Assembly: GCF_001039355.2 (NCBI RefSeq)
Contig: NW_019775036.1
Span: forward strand, 149,472 to 213,471
Length of the DNA stretch: 64,000 bases
From: Lingula anatina
Lineage: Eukaryota; Brachiopoda; Lingulata; Lingulida; Lingulidae
Direction: 5' to 3'
The position numbers and the translations under genes are program-made. The notes beneath the pieces were generated by a model, which saw nothing but the letters and a program-made list of their open reading frames with translations, was not told the origin of the DNA and made no database searches. Shown here piece by piece: positions 1 through 12,692 of this stretch. How positions within the stretch are numbered: position 1 is the stretch's first letter; every line of letters begins with the position of its first letter.

Positions 1-489
1 GTCACATGTTGTGGTTGTCTCGATGAGCTAACCTCAATAGGTGTCGTTGTCAGCTTCATTAAATGATGGATGTATTGCCCTAAGAACACCACGCTGTCGC
101 TAATTCCCATGTAAATCGTGCATATGTCCTGCCAAAATGCGCTGAAAAAAAAATGAGCGGTGGCACAATGGGTAGGTCTACGTCACAGATGTTTATTCTA
201 CTGATACCCGGTAATTGCCAAATAAGATATAAACTTTGTTTAACATTATTTTCAAATGGAACATCGAAATAATTATTTGAAATAAAAATTTGTTGAAGAA
301 AATAAAATTGTGCGCTTTTCAGTGTTGTAAAACACGATTAGTCGTACCTATCCCGCTCCAATCTTCGACGTGCACTTCTGAAACGATCGGGTATACACTA
401 TTTCCACATTTAAATTTGAAATTTACTTGCAGATTTTTACTACTATTGGGCTAAAGCTACCGTAGTTAAAATGGCTACGTTTATAGAAG

Positions 490-1120
490 TACATGTATAT
501 ATCACAAGTTTAACGTGTAAAAGAGATCTAAATATTGGTAGGATTTTAATTTTTTATTTTTTTGTCAATATTTGAATCAAACGGGAAATGTACCAAATGC
601 AACCCCCTATGACATGTATTAATTATAATTCATCTGAGAATGATCAAAATACAAGCGCTAATCACGCTTATGTATATACTGTATGTAAAAAATAAATATT
701 AAAATGATTAGCAGGCCTATTGCTGCGTTTTAGATACAAGATACTTTCCTGGGGTGCCTTATTTGTTTATGCCGTTTGCGGGCCTACATGTATCTCATGC
801 TAAGGATGTCGGCATTAGTCAAGTTTTCCTCTTGCCCATTTCTGCCTTTTTATGACAGGCCACTTGTCACCGTTGAAAGCCACGCTTGGCCGTCACCTCG
901 ATTGTTCAATAAACCTAAAAAATAAAAAAGACTTTGAAGTCTTCTTAAAAGAAGGCTACATAGGCCTTCCATAGTGTAAAAAAAAAAAATTAAAATCGAT
1001 TTAGTATTTTGATATTCGCGACTTTCTTAATGTACGTCATTATATAGGCTACACTATTATGGGGTATTTATGGCAATTTTATGAAATTGGAACAAAATAC
1101 GAAATCAATTTTGATCTTTT

Positions 1121-1163
<43 letters not shown>

Positions 1164-3267
1164 TTCACTGTGCCTGTCTGAAGTCAATCTGCAACTAAAT
1201 CCGTGCAGCAGATGGACAGACAGATGAACTGGATTTGCTCCCAAGGAGGAGCTTATCACGAACGAACGGACGGCCAGCTGAAGTGAGCCATACACAGTTA
1301 AATCAATACAGCTTCAGTAACATGATTTCATGACTTTACACACGATCTGGCCCACTCACTGTTGTCCTAGATTGGGAAAATGGAATTTGTCTCCTCTTGA
1401 AAGTTAAAGCTCTTCTCTGTCGCTCCTGGAGTACGGAAAGTTTTACGTGACTGGCTGTTGTGAAAAGAAAGCGGCCTACCTTACAAATGCCAGTCTTTGA
1501 AGGCAAATGTACTATAGATGTGCTTTGGAACCAAAAGCTTCTCGAGAACTTTAATATTATAAAAGTTGGAAAGGTTTTTCGGTAAGAACCCCTTGCCAGT
1601 TCTTTTCGATTTCACCTATACTCGAATTTACTAGTAGCTGAGGCACCACACATATTAGCCCTTAGCCCCCCCCCCCCCCGATCCTTTAAGTCCTTTGTTC
1701 TTAATGAAACGTATGTTGTTGTCATGTTAACAAATCAGTTCACAATAGTACTGTTTTGCCCCAGCACTGCAGTAATTAATGGAGTGACAAATGTTCTATA
1801 TTACACCAATATTAGAATGGCCCTGATAATTTGCTTGGTCCTTTAAAGTTTATTGATACATACTCCAATGTGATGGGTTTTTAATAACACATTGGACANT
1901 ACATGTATATATCACAAGTTTAACGTGTAAAAGAGATCTAAATATTGGTAGGATTTTAATTTTTTATTTTTTTGTCAATATTTGAATCAAACGGGAAATG
2001 TACCAAATGCAACCCCCTATGACATGTATTAATTATAATTCATCTGAGAATGATCAAAATACAAGCGCTAATCACGCTTATGTATATACTGTATGTAAAA
2101 AATAAATATTAAAATGATTAGCAGGCCTATTGCTGCGTTTTAGATACAAGATACTTTCCTGGGGTGCCTTATTTGTTAATGCCGTTTGCGGGCCTATCTC
2201 ATGCCAAGGATGTCGGCATTAGTCCAGTTTTCCTCTTGCCCATTTCTGCCTTTTTATGACAGGCCACTTGTCACCGTTGAAAGCCACGCTTGGCCGTCAC
2301 CTCGATTGTTCAATAAACCTAAAAAATAAAAAAGACTTTGAAGTCTTCTTAAAAGAAGGCTACATAGGCCTTCCATAGTGTAAAAAAAAATCAAAATCGA
2401 TTTAGTATTTTGATATTCGCGATTTTCTTAATGTACGTCATTATATAGGCTACACTATTATGGGGTATTTTTGGCGATTTTATGAAATTGGAACAAAATA
2501 CGAAATCAATTTTGATCTTTTTTATTTATTTATTTACTGTGCCTGTCTGAAGTCAATCTGCAACTAAATCCGTGCAGCAGATGGACAGACAGATGAACTG
2601 GATTTGCTCCCAAGGAGGAGCTTATCACGAACGAACGGACGGCCAGCTGAAGTGAGCCATACACAGTTAAATCAATACAGCTTCAGTAACATGATTTCAT
2701 GACTTTACACACGATCTGGCCCACTCACTGTTGTCCTAGATTGGGAAAATGGAATTTGTCTCCTCTTGAAAGTTAAAGCTCTTCTCTGTCACTCCTGGAG
2801 TACGGAAAGTTTTACGTGACTGGCTGTTGTGAAAAGAAAGCGGCCTACCTTACAAATGCCAGTCTTTGAAGGCAAATGTACTATAGATGTGCTTTGGAAC
2901 CAAAAGCTTCCCGAGAACTTTAATATTATAAAAGTTGGAAAGGTTTTTCGGTAAGAACCCCTTGCCAGTTCTTTTCGATTTCACCTATACTCGAATTTAC
3001 TAGTAGCTGAGGCACCACACATAATTAGCCCTTAGCCCCCCCCCCCCCCGATCCTTTAAGTCCTTTGTTCTTAATGAAACGTATGTTGTTGTCATGTTAA
3101 CAAATCAGTTCACAATAGTACTGTTTTGCCCCAGCACTGCAGTAATTAATGGAGTGACAAATGTTCTATATTACACCAATATTAAAATGGCCCTGATAAT
3201 TTGCTTGGTCCTTTAAAGTTTATTGATACATACTCCAATGTGATGGGTTTTTAATAACACATTGGGC
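490..3267. repeat. 1.4-kb segment present twice around a single N
   Basis: Bases 490-1898 and 1900-3267 are near-identical direct copies separated by one N at 1899. They differ by scattered substitutions and small indels. The largest difference is the (TTTA)n tract, about 48 bp at 1119-1165 and about 16 bp in the second copy. Copy 1 stops exactly at the N, and copy 2 runs on into unique sequence. This is the pattern left when two overlapping contigs or haplotypes are placed side by side instead of merged. Both copies contain exon 1 of the beta-propeller gene (1487-1581 and 2856-2950). A true recent tandem duplication is less likely. Confidence 0.9.
1119..1165. repeat. (TTTA)n microsatellite
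   Basis: About twelve uninterrupted TTTA units. The equivalent site in the second copy, near 2519-2536, has about four. The length difference is typical of two alleles. Confidence 0.9.
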
Positions 3268-6200
3268 AGTGTATAGTAACATTTGATACAGTAGAAACTC
3301 AGATATATATTTACCTTCCAGGCAGGCATGTCAATCTCTGGTTACTGGTTGTGAAGATGGTGTGATAAGAATATATGACATTGCACAAATACAAAGAGGA
3401 ATAAATGTTAAGGTGACCCTTAGTTTAAGGATAACAGTGTCTGTGTGTTATCAACTAATACTTGGTATTTTCTCCTTGTACATGTATTAAAATAATTCGA
3501 AGTGCCTTGAACTTGGCACAAATCTCAGGAGTTGGGAGAGGGCAGGAGGTACTAGTAACCCATATATTGTACTAAGGTCCAAATTTTTAGGTTTTGATTA
3601 TGCACAATCCAGTAGTAAAGAAAATTAACTATATTGCTCTGTTAAGCATTTTACCTGAAATTTGTGAAACAGCTATGAATCAACTGGGTGTCCTCTCTGC
3701 CGATTTAATCACACATACTCGTATAAGGACAAAATGACCAGTTAATCTCACCTTACCCTTCTCTTCACAAACTACAGTATATTCTTACCCTGTTTCTGTT
3801 ATTGCTTGAAACCTTATTTATTTATTTATTTTGTAAATCTTTTTCTCACTTTTTTTTCTATTGTTTTACTTTATTTTTTCTTTGGCAGCTTCTCCATAGT
3901 TTGGAGACCAAAGGTGGCCCTATTCAGGCACTGGCAGTCCATGATGTAACAAGGTTTGGTGCCACAGATCTAGTAGTGGGAGATTCCAGAGGAAGTGTCA
4001 CCATTTTCTGCCAAGAACAGATCCTGAGTAGAAGTCATGTTTCTGATCACAGCATCGACTGCATGCAGATACAGCAAGATGACAGTAAGAACTGCCTGGA
4101 CATTCACTTAATCAAGGATTATTAGCATTCCACTAGTAATTAGTACTGTTCACCATAATTGTAAATTGTTTCCACCTTCTTTTAACAGACATGCTGAAAC
4201 TGTCGGTCCGATCGGTCATGACCGGGAAAATTTGTCCGTACCGGTAGAAAATTGGACTTGGTTGGTCCAAAGGACCAACAAGAGTTTTAAGAATTTACAG
4301 TCATCGTTTGACATACTTCACTAATAAAATTATATAAAACACAAAGCGTTTTTTCTCCCTTCCATTTCAAATCTACCACATTCACAAACAAAGTAAGCTA
4401 CCTAATCGTACTGGTAGTATTTGTCTCAAATGAGTAGGGTGATTTTCGGTCCGACAAAAATCCATTAAGTCCGGCAAATTTTTCATTACTGCTGGTCCAA
4501 ATGTCCGGCCATTCTGAAAAGTTTTCAGCATGTCTGTTTTAAGTACACTTCACTTTAGATTGCTCCTTTTAAAAAACCCACCCTCAGCTGGTCATGAACA
4601 CTTACTTACATAATGATAATAAAATGGATTATTTATTTATTTATTGATAAACTTTTGAAAACCTGCAGTGGTAAAACACTGGTACATGTAACATGACATA
4701 GCGAAGTTTGCATAGGCCTAACACAGGCATAATGATCACTTTAGACATCTAAAACACAAGCAATCTTGAAGTACGTGTACCAGTATATGACATGAAAGTA
4801 CATTTCATTATTTCTGCATTTTATTGTACTGAAGTGAACATTTTAAGTGTTGTATATTTACTGATATTGTGTAAAAATGTGTAATTTCAGCTGGACATGT
4901 TGCCGTGGTAACAGGAGATAGCGATGGGAATGTCTGTGCCTTGCTTCCTTACAGTGAGTTATGGAGAATAAGAGCAAGAGACCATGTGCCTGTTCCAAAG
5001 GTACTTTTTAAAACAGTTATTGACTTGTAAATTTTGAAATTTCTTTTCCAAGGTATTTTTATGTACAGACACAGTGGCTGTACATGTAACCAGCAACTGG
5101 ATCTTTTGTCAGCATTGCCATGATATTTTCATCATAACACAATAAACGGACAACTGTGTGACTTATTATCCTTAGCAACATGATTACATAAAGTAAAATA
5201 AATAAGGACTATAATACAGCTCCAGTTTGAAAACCAGCCTGTTTGGATTCTTTTACTTTAAGTTATGCAGTTTTTGTGAATTTTTCTTTTTGCAAAGATT
5301 GGCATTTTGATTATTTTATGCTTTATGTCTGTACGTTTGACACTTTTGCTGCCTTGTTATTTACGGTATGCTCAAATAAGTGCTTTATTGCAAACAAATA
5401 ATGTTTAATTTAGCCTGACAAGTGATGGTAGTGAAATGATACTTCTGTATTCCATTCTGCAGCAAGCTAAGTACATGCCTTTTGCAATCTAACATAGTTT
5501 TCCAGTCAGTCACTGTTAATGTTCTTATTTCAGTCAGTATCTGGATCCTATAAGATCAAATCCCTGCTAAGTCTGGAGATCCCTAGCTGTCCTGGTGTTG
5601 CGTCAACAAATTACATACTGGCTTCTGATTCCTGTAGAAACCTTTACATCATCCAGCAGGGGTCTGTGGTGAAAGTCATACAGACTCCCTGCGTAATTAG
5701 TGCAGTAAGCAAGCTCATTAGTTCATAAAATAGTCTTAATTTATTATTATTATTATTTTAGTCAGCAACTATGCATTTGTGTGTAATGTATTTATTTATT
5801 TATTTATTTTACCTGCTGATAATTCCAGTAGTTTTTGGGCTGTCTGCCAGTGCAGTTATATAGATATTTAGATAGATATGAGATAACAAAATAATAAAAC
5901 AAAAATTGTACGTAAGTTAATTCTAGTGATCACAGTGCTGATGAATTATTATTTTATTGGACATCATGGTAATAAAGGTTATGTGTCATGTGTTGTAATT
6001 AAAATGATTGTATTCTAAAATAAAAATCACTTTTGTTTTCAATGGAATAAAATAACAAACTGTATGTGTTTTTTCCAGATGACTTGTGGCAAGTTTGCTC
6101 ATGTTGAAGGAGATGATACAGCACCAGTTCCTGATGAAGTTGGAAGTTTGGCTGCCTCAAAATCTGCTCACCAGGTGGCATTAGGTGGAGAGACGGGAGC

Positions 6201-7003
6201 AATTTACATTCTCCACAATTTTCAGGTAAGAATGGATTGGCAGTTTACTCTATAAAGCTATTTTTCAAATTCATTTATTTTTTGTTTTTTTACATTATTT
6301 AATACAAAAAATTCTGTTAATGTTAGATCTATGCCTTGCCCTTCATAAGAAAGGTAAAATCTGTTTTATCTTACTGTCCTGAAAATATGATAAAAATAAA
6401 ACAACATTTGCAAATTTGTTATTAGATTTTGTCAGAAGAATATGCCAACATTGAACTTCCCATTACTAAGTTGAGCTCTCTGCCTGGTGAGAACCATAGT
6501 GACCTGCTGTTGTGTGCTGGTTATTTCAACTCCTTGATAGTGGTGCAAAATGGGAAGGTAAATTAGACCATTAGGCTGAGATATTTGTCTAGCTCAGTTT
6601 TGAGAATTCATTATTATCATTATTTGTACTATTTTGATGAATACATAATTAATTTTTTGTTTTGTTTTATTTGTTTAATCCCTGATTGATATTGAGCATT
6701 GGTATTACATTGTATGATTGAATTTTTCAAAATTTATCTTGTTTAGAATATTTGTAAAGTAGAGGCAAAAATGAGACATACTTACACCAAAATGTAAATT
6801 TTGATATTGAGAAATTTTCATAATTTATTTTCAATTCTGAGGTGGAAATTAGTATATATACAATTTGATTCATATTTTTACAGGAATTGTGCAAGCATAC
6901 TACCCCAGACTGGGTGAACTCTATTGTGGTAACTGACAGGGATAACATACTACTTGGATGCATTGACAATACTGTACAAAGCCTGAGGGTGAAACTTAGG
7001 TGA
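2856..7003 (+). CDS. beta-propeller (WD40/FG-GAP-like) repeat protein, 353 aa
   Basis: Eight exons join in phase: 2856-2950, 3322-3412, 3889-4084, 4891-5000, 5534-5704, 6079-6225, 6426-6557 and 6884-7003 (stop TGA). Exon 1 begins MPVFEGKCTIDVLW and ends at a GTAAGA donor. A second copy of exon 1 lies at 1487-1581 in the duplicated segment and differs by a Leu/Pro change (KLLEN versus KLPEN). The protein is a series of short beta-rich blades with motifs such as VTGCEDGVIRIYD, LVVGDSRGSVTIF, VTGDSDGNVCAL, ALGGETGAIYIL and ILLGCIDNTVQSL. These resemble WD40, FG-GAP or PQQ blades, about six or seven in all. There is no signal peptide or membrane segment. I do not recognise the family; a scaffold or adaptor role is only inferred from the fold. 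An AATAAA lies at 7341-7346. A small inverted-repeat transposon sits in intron 3. Confidence 0.8.
4185..4537. mobile_element. MITE-like inverted-repeat element in an intron
   Basis: The left end ACAGACATGCTGAAA is mirrored by TTTCAGCATGTCTGT at the right end. The inner arms also share inverted motifs built on GGTCCAA and TGTCCGG. Both flanks read TTTA (4181-4184 and 4538-4541), a possible 4-bp target duplication. There is no ORF of note, so this is a non-autonomous DNA transposon. The superfamily cannot be assigned from this copy. Confidence 0.7.
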
Positions 7004-7834
7004 CTTACGAAGAAAAATTTGAGTCGACTATTATCACTGGGAAAAATTTATTTGTCAAGAAATGTAAATAAATTAAATGAATCTACAAGAAACATTTCAT
7101 GCACTGTTGCAAACCTCCAAAGTAAAAGTTGGTGGTATGGAACCACAGTGTTTCCCACTATGAGTAATGGTTAACAAATAATGCATCTTAGGAAGTCAAA
7201 TGTCATGTAATATTTTTGTGGTCGAGAATGAATTCTTACACTGACAAAGGGTGGGCTTTGAAGTTTTTGTTAAAAACTTACCTGCCACTTCAATAAGACA
7301 CCATTTGAATGGTTGTAATTATCTATCTCATATTTTAAGCAATAAAATGTTTTGGGTTAATTTTTGTGAGGAGGGTTAAATAACATTCATTGCTGTGGGA
7401 TCATTAGAAAAATATATGTATCAGACTGTCATATTACTTTCTTTTATTCTATCTTCTTTCTTTAGTAAAAAAACTTAAAGTCCATGTTACATATTTTATT
7501 TCCTTATTTTAAAGTAAAATAAAATTCTTTCTTTTCTTTTTTATCAGTGATTTGTTAACATGAATGGTCAGATTCTTGGATACCAGCAGAACAACGCCTG
7601 ATGTGAGGTTGAGGATGTTCTTCATTTTTAAGATGGTTATGAAGTTGATGAGATTTTGTTAAGTTTCAGTTACATAACAACCCAGCATATTTTAAAACTG
7701 AACAAACTATAACTGAAAAATGTTGACCCATCAGCCTGACTCGAAGTGTATCTCAAGAATGCTGATCAACATGTTGAAGGACATGGCTTAAAAAAATAAT
7801 AACATCACCTTACCCTACTCGACTTATACATATC

Positions 7835-8331
7835 TAGTTCATAATATTGCTCACACCAAATGAAAGATGATGGAAGATTATATCTGAGAACCTCACGATT
7901 ATCTTTATACCCACACAGGCCTTTGGTATTCTACACTGGAGGCCAGTTGAGTAATTCACAGCAGAAAAAAAAATGTCATGATTAAGCCAGAGACATATCA
8001 GTGAATGTCTAAAGAAAAATCAAGCTGTGGTCCTGGTAGAGGGAAGACCTTTACAGAGATTGAAACAGGAGACCATCTACTTCTCAGTGACTTCTTCTGA
8101 AAGGTAGGGTATAGTGTAATGCAGAGTTACTCAGAGCCCTTATCACTTCACTTCACTTCACTTCACTTCACACTGAATCCTGGAATGTTCTAGACAGGGC
8201 AGTTAAATAACATGCCTCATCTGCCTTCACCAAGCCACTGACATGATATGATATACAGTGTGTGATGTAATGACCAGCATTGCATGCATCACAGAGTTAT
8301 TGCCTGGACTTGGTGCTGAATCTTGTCAGTC
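7835..8331 (+). repeat. dispersed ~500-bp repeat, copy 1
   Basis: Similar in order and content to 13727-14212. Shared landmarks include TTCATAATATT, TATTCTACACTGGAGGCC, GAGATTGAAACAGGAGACCA, CACCAAGCCACTGACATGAT and GACTTGGTGCTGAATC. A pentanucleotide (TTCAC)n run (about 8146-8169) interrupts it. The right edge, near GTCAGTC, abuts calmodulin exon 4 and supplies that gene's stop codon. No transposase or obvious inverted ends are visible, so the type is unknown (transposon relic or segmental duplication). Confidence 0.75.
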
Positions 8332-9486
8332 ATCCATTTTCTTAGCCATCATGGTCAAGAACTCTGGTAAATCAATTGTCCCATTACCTTCAAAAAAGAA
8401 GATTAATAAATTAGTTCTCTCAATTCAGAAACTTGGTATAGGACAGAAGAATAAATACAAAGTGAATATTAATCAATTATAGCCTATAATATTAATCAAG
8501 AGTATTTCAAACTGGTTATCATGCTCATATTTTCCCAGGCTACAGTAAGTTTTACATGGAACAGTTCATTTTATACAACCTAACACCCAATGTCCATGCA
8601 TTCAAAGAAGCCAAATTAGCTAATAACCACTAGCTCTACACTGAAATTTCAGACAATCCTCCCAGCTAGTGGGATTTGTTATTTATTTATTTCTGGCAGT
8701 AGTTTTAATAGTTTTCACTTCACCTGCCACGGCTCTAGGGAGCCAAATCATTAGGATTATGTTGGAGGCTGATCCCATGAGTTAATAAAACTTGGTGTTA
8801 AAAAAAAAAAAAAAAAAAAAAAAAACTAATATAAATCACAACTGGTCTATTTTCATTATGAAAATGTAAAAAGACCCGTTTCATTTCCTGTATCCAGCCA
8901 GTTGGGCGGATGAGTTATGTACCAAAGTATCCATATCTCATTTGAATATATCTTAACAGGGTGGTTATTAACATTTCAAGAGCTGAGCAATGTCCTCTAA
9001 ACCAGCATGCAACCAGGCTGTCCCTACCATCAGCATCCACTTCTTTGATCATATCCACAAGTTCAGCCTCTGTAGGGTTCAGTCCAAGCGACCTCATCAC
9101 AGTGCCCAACTCCTTGGTTGTGATGGTCCCATCCCCATTCTTGTCAAACAGGGAGAATGCCTCTTTGAATTCTGGTGACATGGAAAAAATATTTATTTAC
9201 GGGTTTAAGCTAGTGATACTTATGAAAAATCCACATGGTTAAAGATCATGACATGACAAAATGCTTATGGTTCAAAGATGCAAATTGCAGATAAATTCAT
9301 TCAAACCACTTTTTGCACAGCCCAAATTTGTTATCATGGTAAATCAATTCATATTAAACACTATCTTGTCTTTTACACAAAATAACCTCCTAACACATCT
9401 CTGACTCATTATCAGGCTATCATCATCAGTCCTCATTATGCTGCATAGAACATACCAGCAATCTGTTCGTCTGTGAGTTGGGCTGC
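8326..9486 (-). CDS. calmodulin-like, N-terminal lobe only (truncated calmodulin)
   Basis: Three minus-strand exons join in phase: 9456-9486 (31 nt, [10 protein letters not shown]), 9028-9171 (144 nt, [14 protein letters not shown] to VDADG) and 8326-8387 ([19 protein letters not shown], then TGA). The first two match the 31-nt and 144-nt sizes of vertebrate calmodulin exons 2 and 3. As in those genes, an ATG-only first exon is expected upstream; I could not place it. Both Ca-binding loops are complete: [12 protein letters not shown], and DADG joined to NGTIDLPE. After KKMDD the reading meets a stop lying in the dispersed repeat at 7835-8331. EF-hands 3 and 4 are not visible between here and 7003. 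The predicted product is about 79 aa, one calmodulin lobe, against 149 aa normally. It is either a truncated pseudogene or an expressed single-lobe protein; substitutions such as Q41L-type changes show it is not simply a recent calmodulin copy. Confidence 0.8.
8784..8825 (+). repeat. AATAAA followed by 26-base A-tract (retroposed 3' end?)
   Basis: AATAAA at 8784-8789 is followed ten bases later by 26 uninterrupted A residues (8800-8825). This spacing is that of a polyadenylated RNA tail copied into DNA. The 100-150 bases upstream have no recognisable coding content, so the parent RNA is unknown. It lies inside intron 3 of the truncated calmodulin gene, on the opposite strand. Confidence 0.5.
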
Positions 9487-9576
9487 CTGAAAGTGCAGAA
9501 ATTATACACATTTAATGTATTACGTAATCTCCTTATAACACTCAAGTGATCTTAAGTGACTGTACTTTGCCAGTAC

Positions 9577-12500
9577 TTATATTATAAGAGTGCATTCAGA
9601 AGAGATGATCCGCAGACTAACTGATCCACCAACTTAATATACTTAAAAGGGATGCTGCTAATTAATTCCCTCATGGTCTCCCCGGGAATTGCTTTTTCAG
9701 TGGGGTTGACCATAAATTGGCGGCATATTTAGTCTGCGGATCAGTTAGTCCGCGGAACAACTGTTCTGAATGCGCTCTAAAGTAACACATGGGCCTGAAA
9801 ACATTTATTAATTCATGGTCAGAATGCATGTATATCGTAATGTGTAAGGAAGGCATATCAGTACATCAAATTCTCATTCATGGAAAAGATTCAAGTGTTT
9901 GAGAGATGAGTGATGAGTGAAAGAATGTGTATGTATTACTAAATAGTAATACTTTCACATAAAACTATCACTTACGCTAAATTCAACATAGAATAATTTT
10001 ATTAGTAATATGAATCTGATTTTATCTGATAATGTTATCGCATTTTCTACTCACCATTTTCCGATTATTCTTGGCAGTATACGGTCAAGCCTACCTGCTC
10101 TACCTGCTCTCTATTGTTGTGGTTTTATATATATCCCTCCGCCGTTGTCAGGGTTAGGCACCGAGTTCAAAACTGCCAAATTACACTTAAGTACTTATAG
10201 TATACTTCAGTATTTAAAAAAAAAACGGAACAGATTCCCTTTCTCGAACGTAATTGTTAAAATATGCAGCAACTGTACTTTTTCCATTTTGAACGTATTA
10301 ATTATTATCTCGGAAGAATCTCCATTTCTGAGGAGTAGTGCCAATTAAGATCAATTAAGTGCCAGCAGTTTTTGATTATTATTGATTGATTATTGATCTG
10401 GATCACCACCAAAACCCAACCAAATAGCGGCGAAATGGGGAGGGGTGGGTGGGTTTAATGAAATTTGGTGTGAAGATATGTCCGAAGGAGTTATGAACTT
10501 CTGTGAAGTAAAATGGAAAAATATCCATTTTTTGGCAAAAATATGGGGTGCACAATATTTGCTCTTGTTTTGTCCCGAGATAGCCAGTTTCACTCTCCTT
10601 TAGGCCTAAATAGGCCTATGGTACATATATCTGTACATGAGAATAATTTTGAAAGGAATAAAATATTTGATATTAATGTATTTATTCGATTGGAACAAAC
10701 ATGTAACATCACAAGTAAATTGTTTTTTTTTAATGATTTTATCCCCCTTGTAATTGATGCCAGTTTTTCTCACTTCTCCCCCGAACCAAGTTTGAGACCC
10801 CACCCTCACAAAAACGTAAGATCACCTGACGCAGCGGGGAGTAGACTCATGATACTTGCCATAAGTATCAACTAATGATGGTTCTGTCAATATAAATAAT
10901 AAAAATCACTTCAACTTTTTTGAGTCGGGAGATATATGCCCTTCTTTGTCATTAAAATGACTCCTCACCGTCCACCCAGGTGGAGTGCACTTTGTCCAGC
11001 GGAATCTGTTAGTATAATAAGAAGTGTTACCCTAAATAAATATAAAAGTTGTAATTATAAGATAGTCACAACAGTCCAATATATGTTTANTTATATTATA
11101 AGAGTGCATTCAGAAGAGATGATCCGCAGACTAACTGATCCACCAACTTAATATACTTAAAAGGGATGCTGCTAATTAATTCCCTCATGGTCTCCCCGGG
11201 AATTGCTTTTTCAGTGGGGTTGACCATAAATTGGCGGCATATTTAGTCTGCGGATCAGTTAGTCCGCGGAACAACTGTTCTGAATGCGCTCTAAAGTAAC
11301 ACATGGGCCTGAAAACATTTATTAATTCATGGTCAGAATGCATGTATATCGTAATGTGTAAGGAAGGCATATCAGTACATCAAATTCTCATTCATGGAAA
11401 AGATTCAAGTGTTTGAGAGATGAGTGATGAGTGAAAGAATGTGTATATATTACTAAATAGTAATACTTTCACATAAAACTACCACTTACGCTAAATTCAA
11501 CATAGAATAATTTTATTAGTAAAATGAATCTGATTTTATCTGATAATGTTATCGCATTTTCTTCTCACCATTTTCCGATTATTCTTGGCAGTATACGGTC
11601 AAGCCTACCTGCTCTACCTGCTCTCTATTGTTGTGGTTTTATATATATCCCTCCGCCGTTGTCAGGGTTAGGCACCGAGTTCAAAACTGTCAAATTACAC
11701 TTAAGTACTTATAGTATACTTCAGTATTAAAAAAAAAAAACGGAACAGATGCCCTTTCTCAAACGTAATTGTTAAAATATGCAGCAACTGTACTTTTTCC
11801 ATTGTGAACGTATTAATTATTATCTCGGAAGAATCTTCATTTCTGAGGAGTAGTGCCAATTAAGATCAATTAAGTGCCAGCAGTTTTTGATTATTATTGA
11901 TTGATTATTGATCTGGATCACCACCAAAACCCAACCAAATAGCGGCGAAATGAGGAGGGGTGGGGGGTTTTAATGAAATTTGGTATGAAGATATGTCCGA
12001 AGGAGTTATGAACTTCTGTGAAGTAAAATGGAAAAATATCCATTTTTTGGCAAAAATATGGGGTGCACAATATTTGCTCTGGTTTTGTCCCGAGATGACC
12101 AGTTTCACTCTCCTTTAGGCCTAAATAGGCCTATGGTACATATATCTGTACATGAGAATAATTTTGAAAGGAATAAAATATTTGATATTTATGTATTTAT
12201 TCGATTGGAACAAACATCTAACATCACAAGTAAATTGTTTTTTAAATGATTTTATCCCCCTTGTAATTGATGCCAGTTTTTCTCACTTCTCTCCCGAAAC
12301 CACTTTGAGACCCCACCCTCACAAAAAACGTAAGATCACCTGACGCAGCGGGGAGTAGACTCATGATACTTGCCATAAGTATCAACTAATGATGGTTCTG
12401 TCAATATAAATAATAAAAATCACATCAACTTTTTTGAGTCGGGAGATATATGCCCTTCTTTGTCATGAAAATGACTCCTCACCGTCCACCCAGGTGGAAT

Positions 12501-12602
12501 GCACTTTGTCCAGCGGAATCTGTTAGTATAATAAGAAGTGTTACCCTAAATAAATATAAAAGTTGTAATTATAAGATAATCACAACAGTCCAATATATGT
12601 TT
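9577..12602. repeat. 1.5-kb segment present twice around a single N
   Basis: Bases 9577-11089 and 11091-12602 are near-identical direct copies with one N at 11090. Copy 1 ends at the N at the same point (CAATATATGTTTA) where copy 2 continues into unique sequence. SNPs and small indels occur throughout, for example in the A-runs near 10209 and 11728. The structure is the same as at 490-3267, and unmerged haplotypes are the likeliest cause. The segment holds a MITE and a long AT-rich stretch; I see no exon in it. Confidence 0.9.
9585..9780. mobile_element. MITE, TIR family TTAGAG(C/T)GCATTCAGAA (two copies by duplication)
   Basis: The left end TAAGAGTGCATTCAGAA is mirrored by the right end TTCTGAATGCGCTCTAA. 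The homology continues inward through GATCCGCAGACTAACTGATCC and its complement, giving a long hairpin. The second copy, at about 11099-11294, is the duplicated allele. The ends resemble the element at 15726-15900 (GCATTCAGAACAG, GGACTAACT), so both probably belong to one transposon superfamily. Confidence 0.75.
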
Positions 12603-12692
12603 ATTTAAATTCTTTGAAAAGTTTTAAACCTGGACTTACTGATCTTTAAGCTGGTGCCACACAAGAAAACGTGTGAAAAATATTGTAACTAG

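Noticed and set aside
8961..9242. 93-codon plus-strand open frame
   Set aside because: Antisense shadow of the calmodulin exon at 9028-9171.
9671..12249. Paired small open frames that occur twice
   Set aside because: They recur only because the segment itself is duplicated; composition is non-coding and indels between copies break them.
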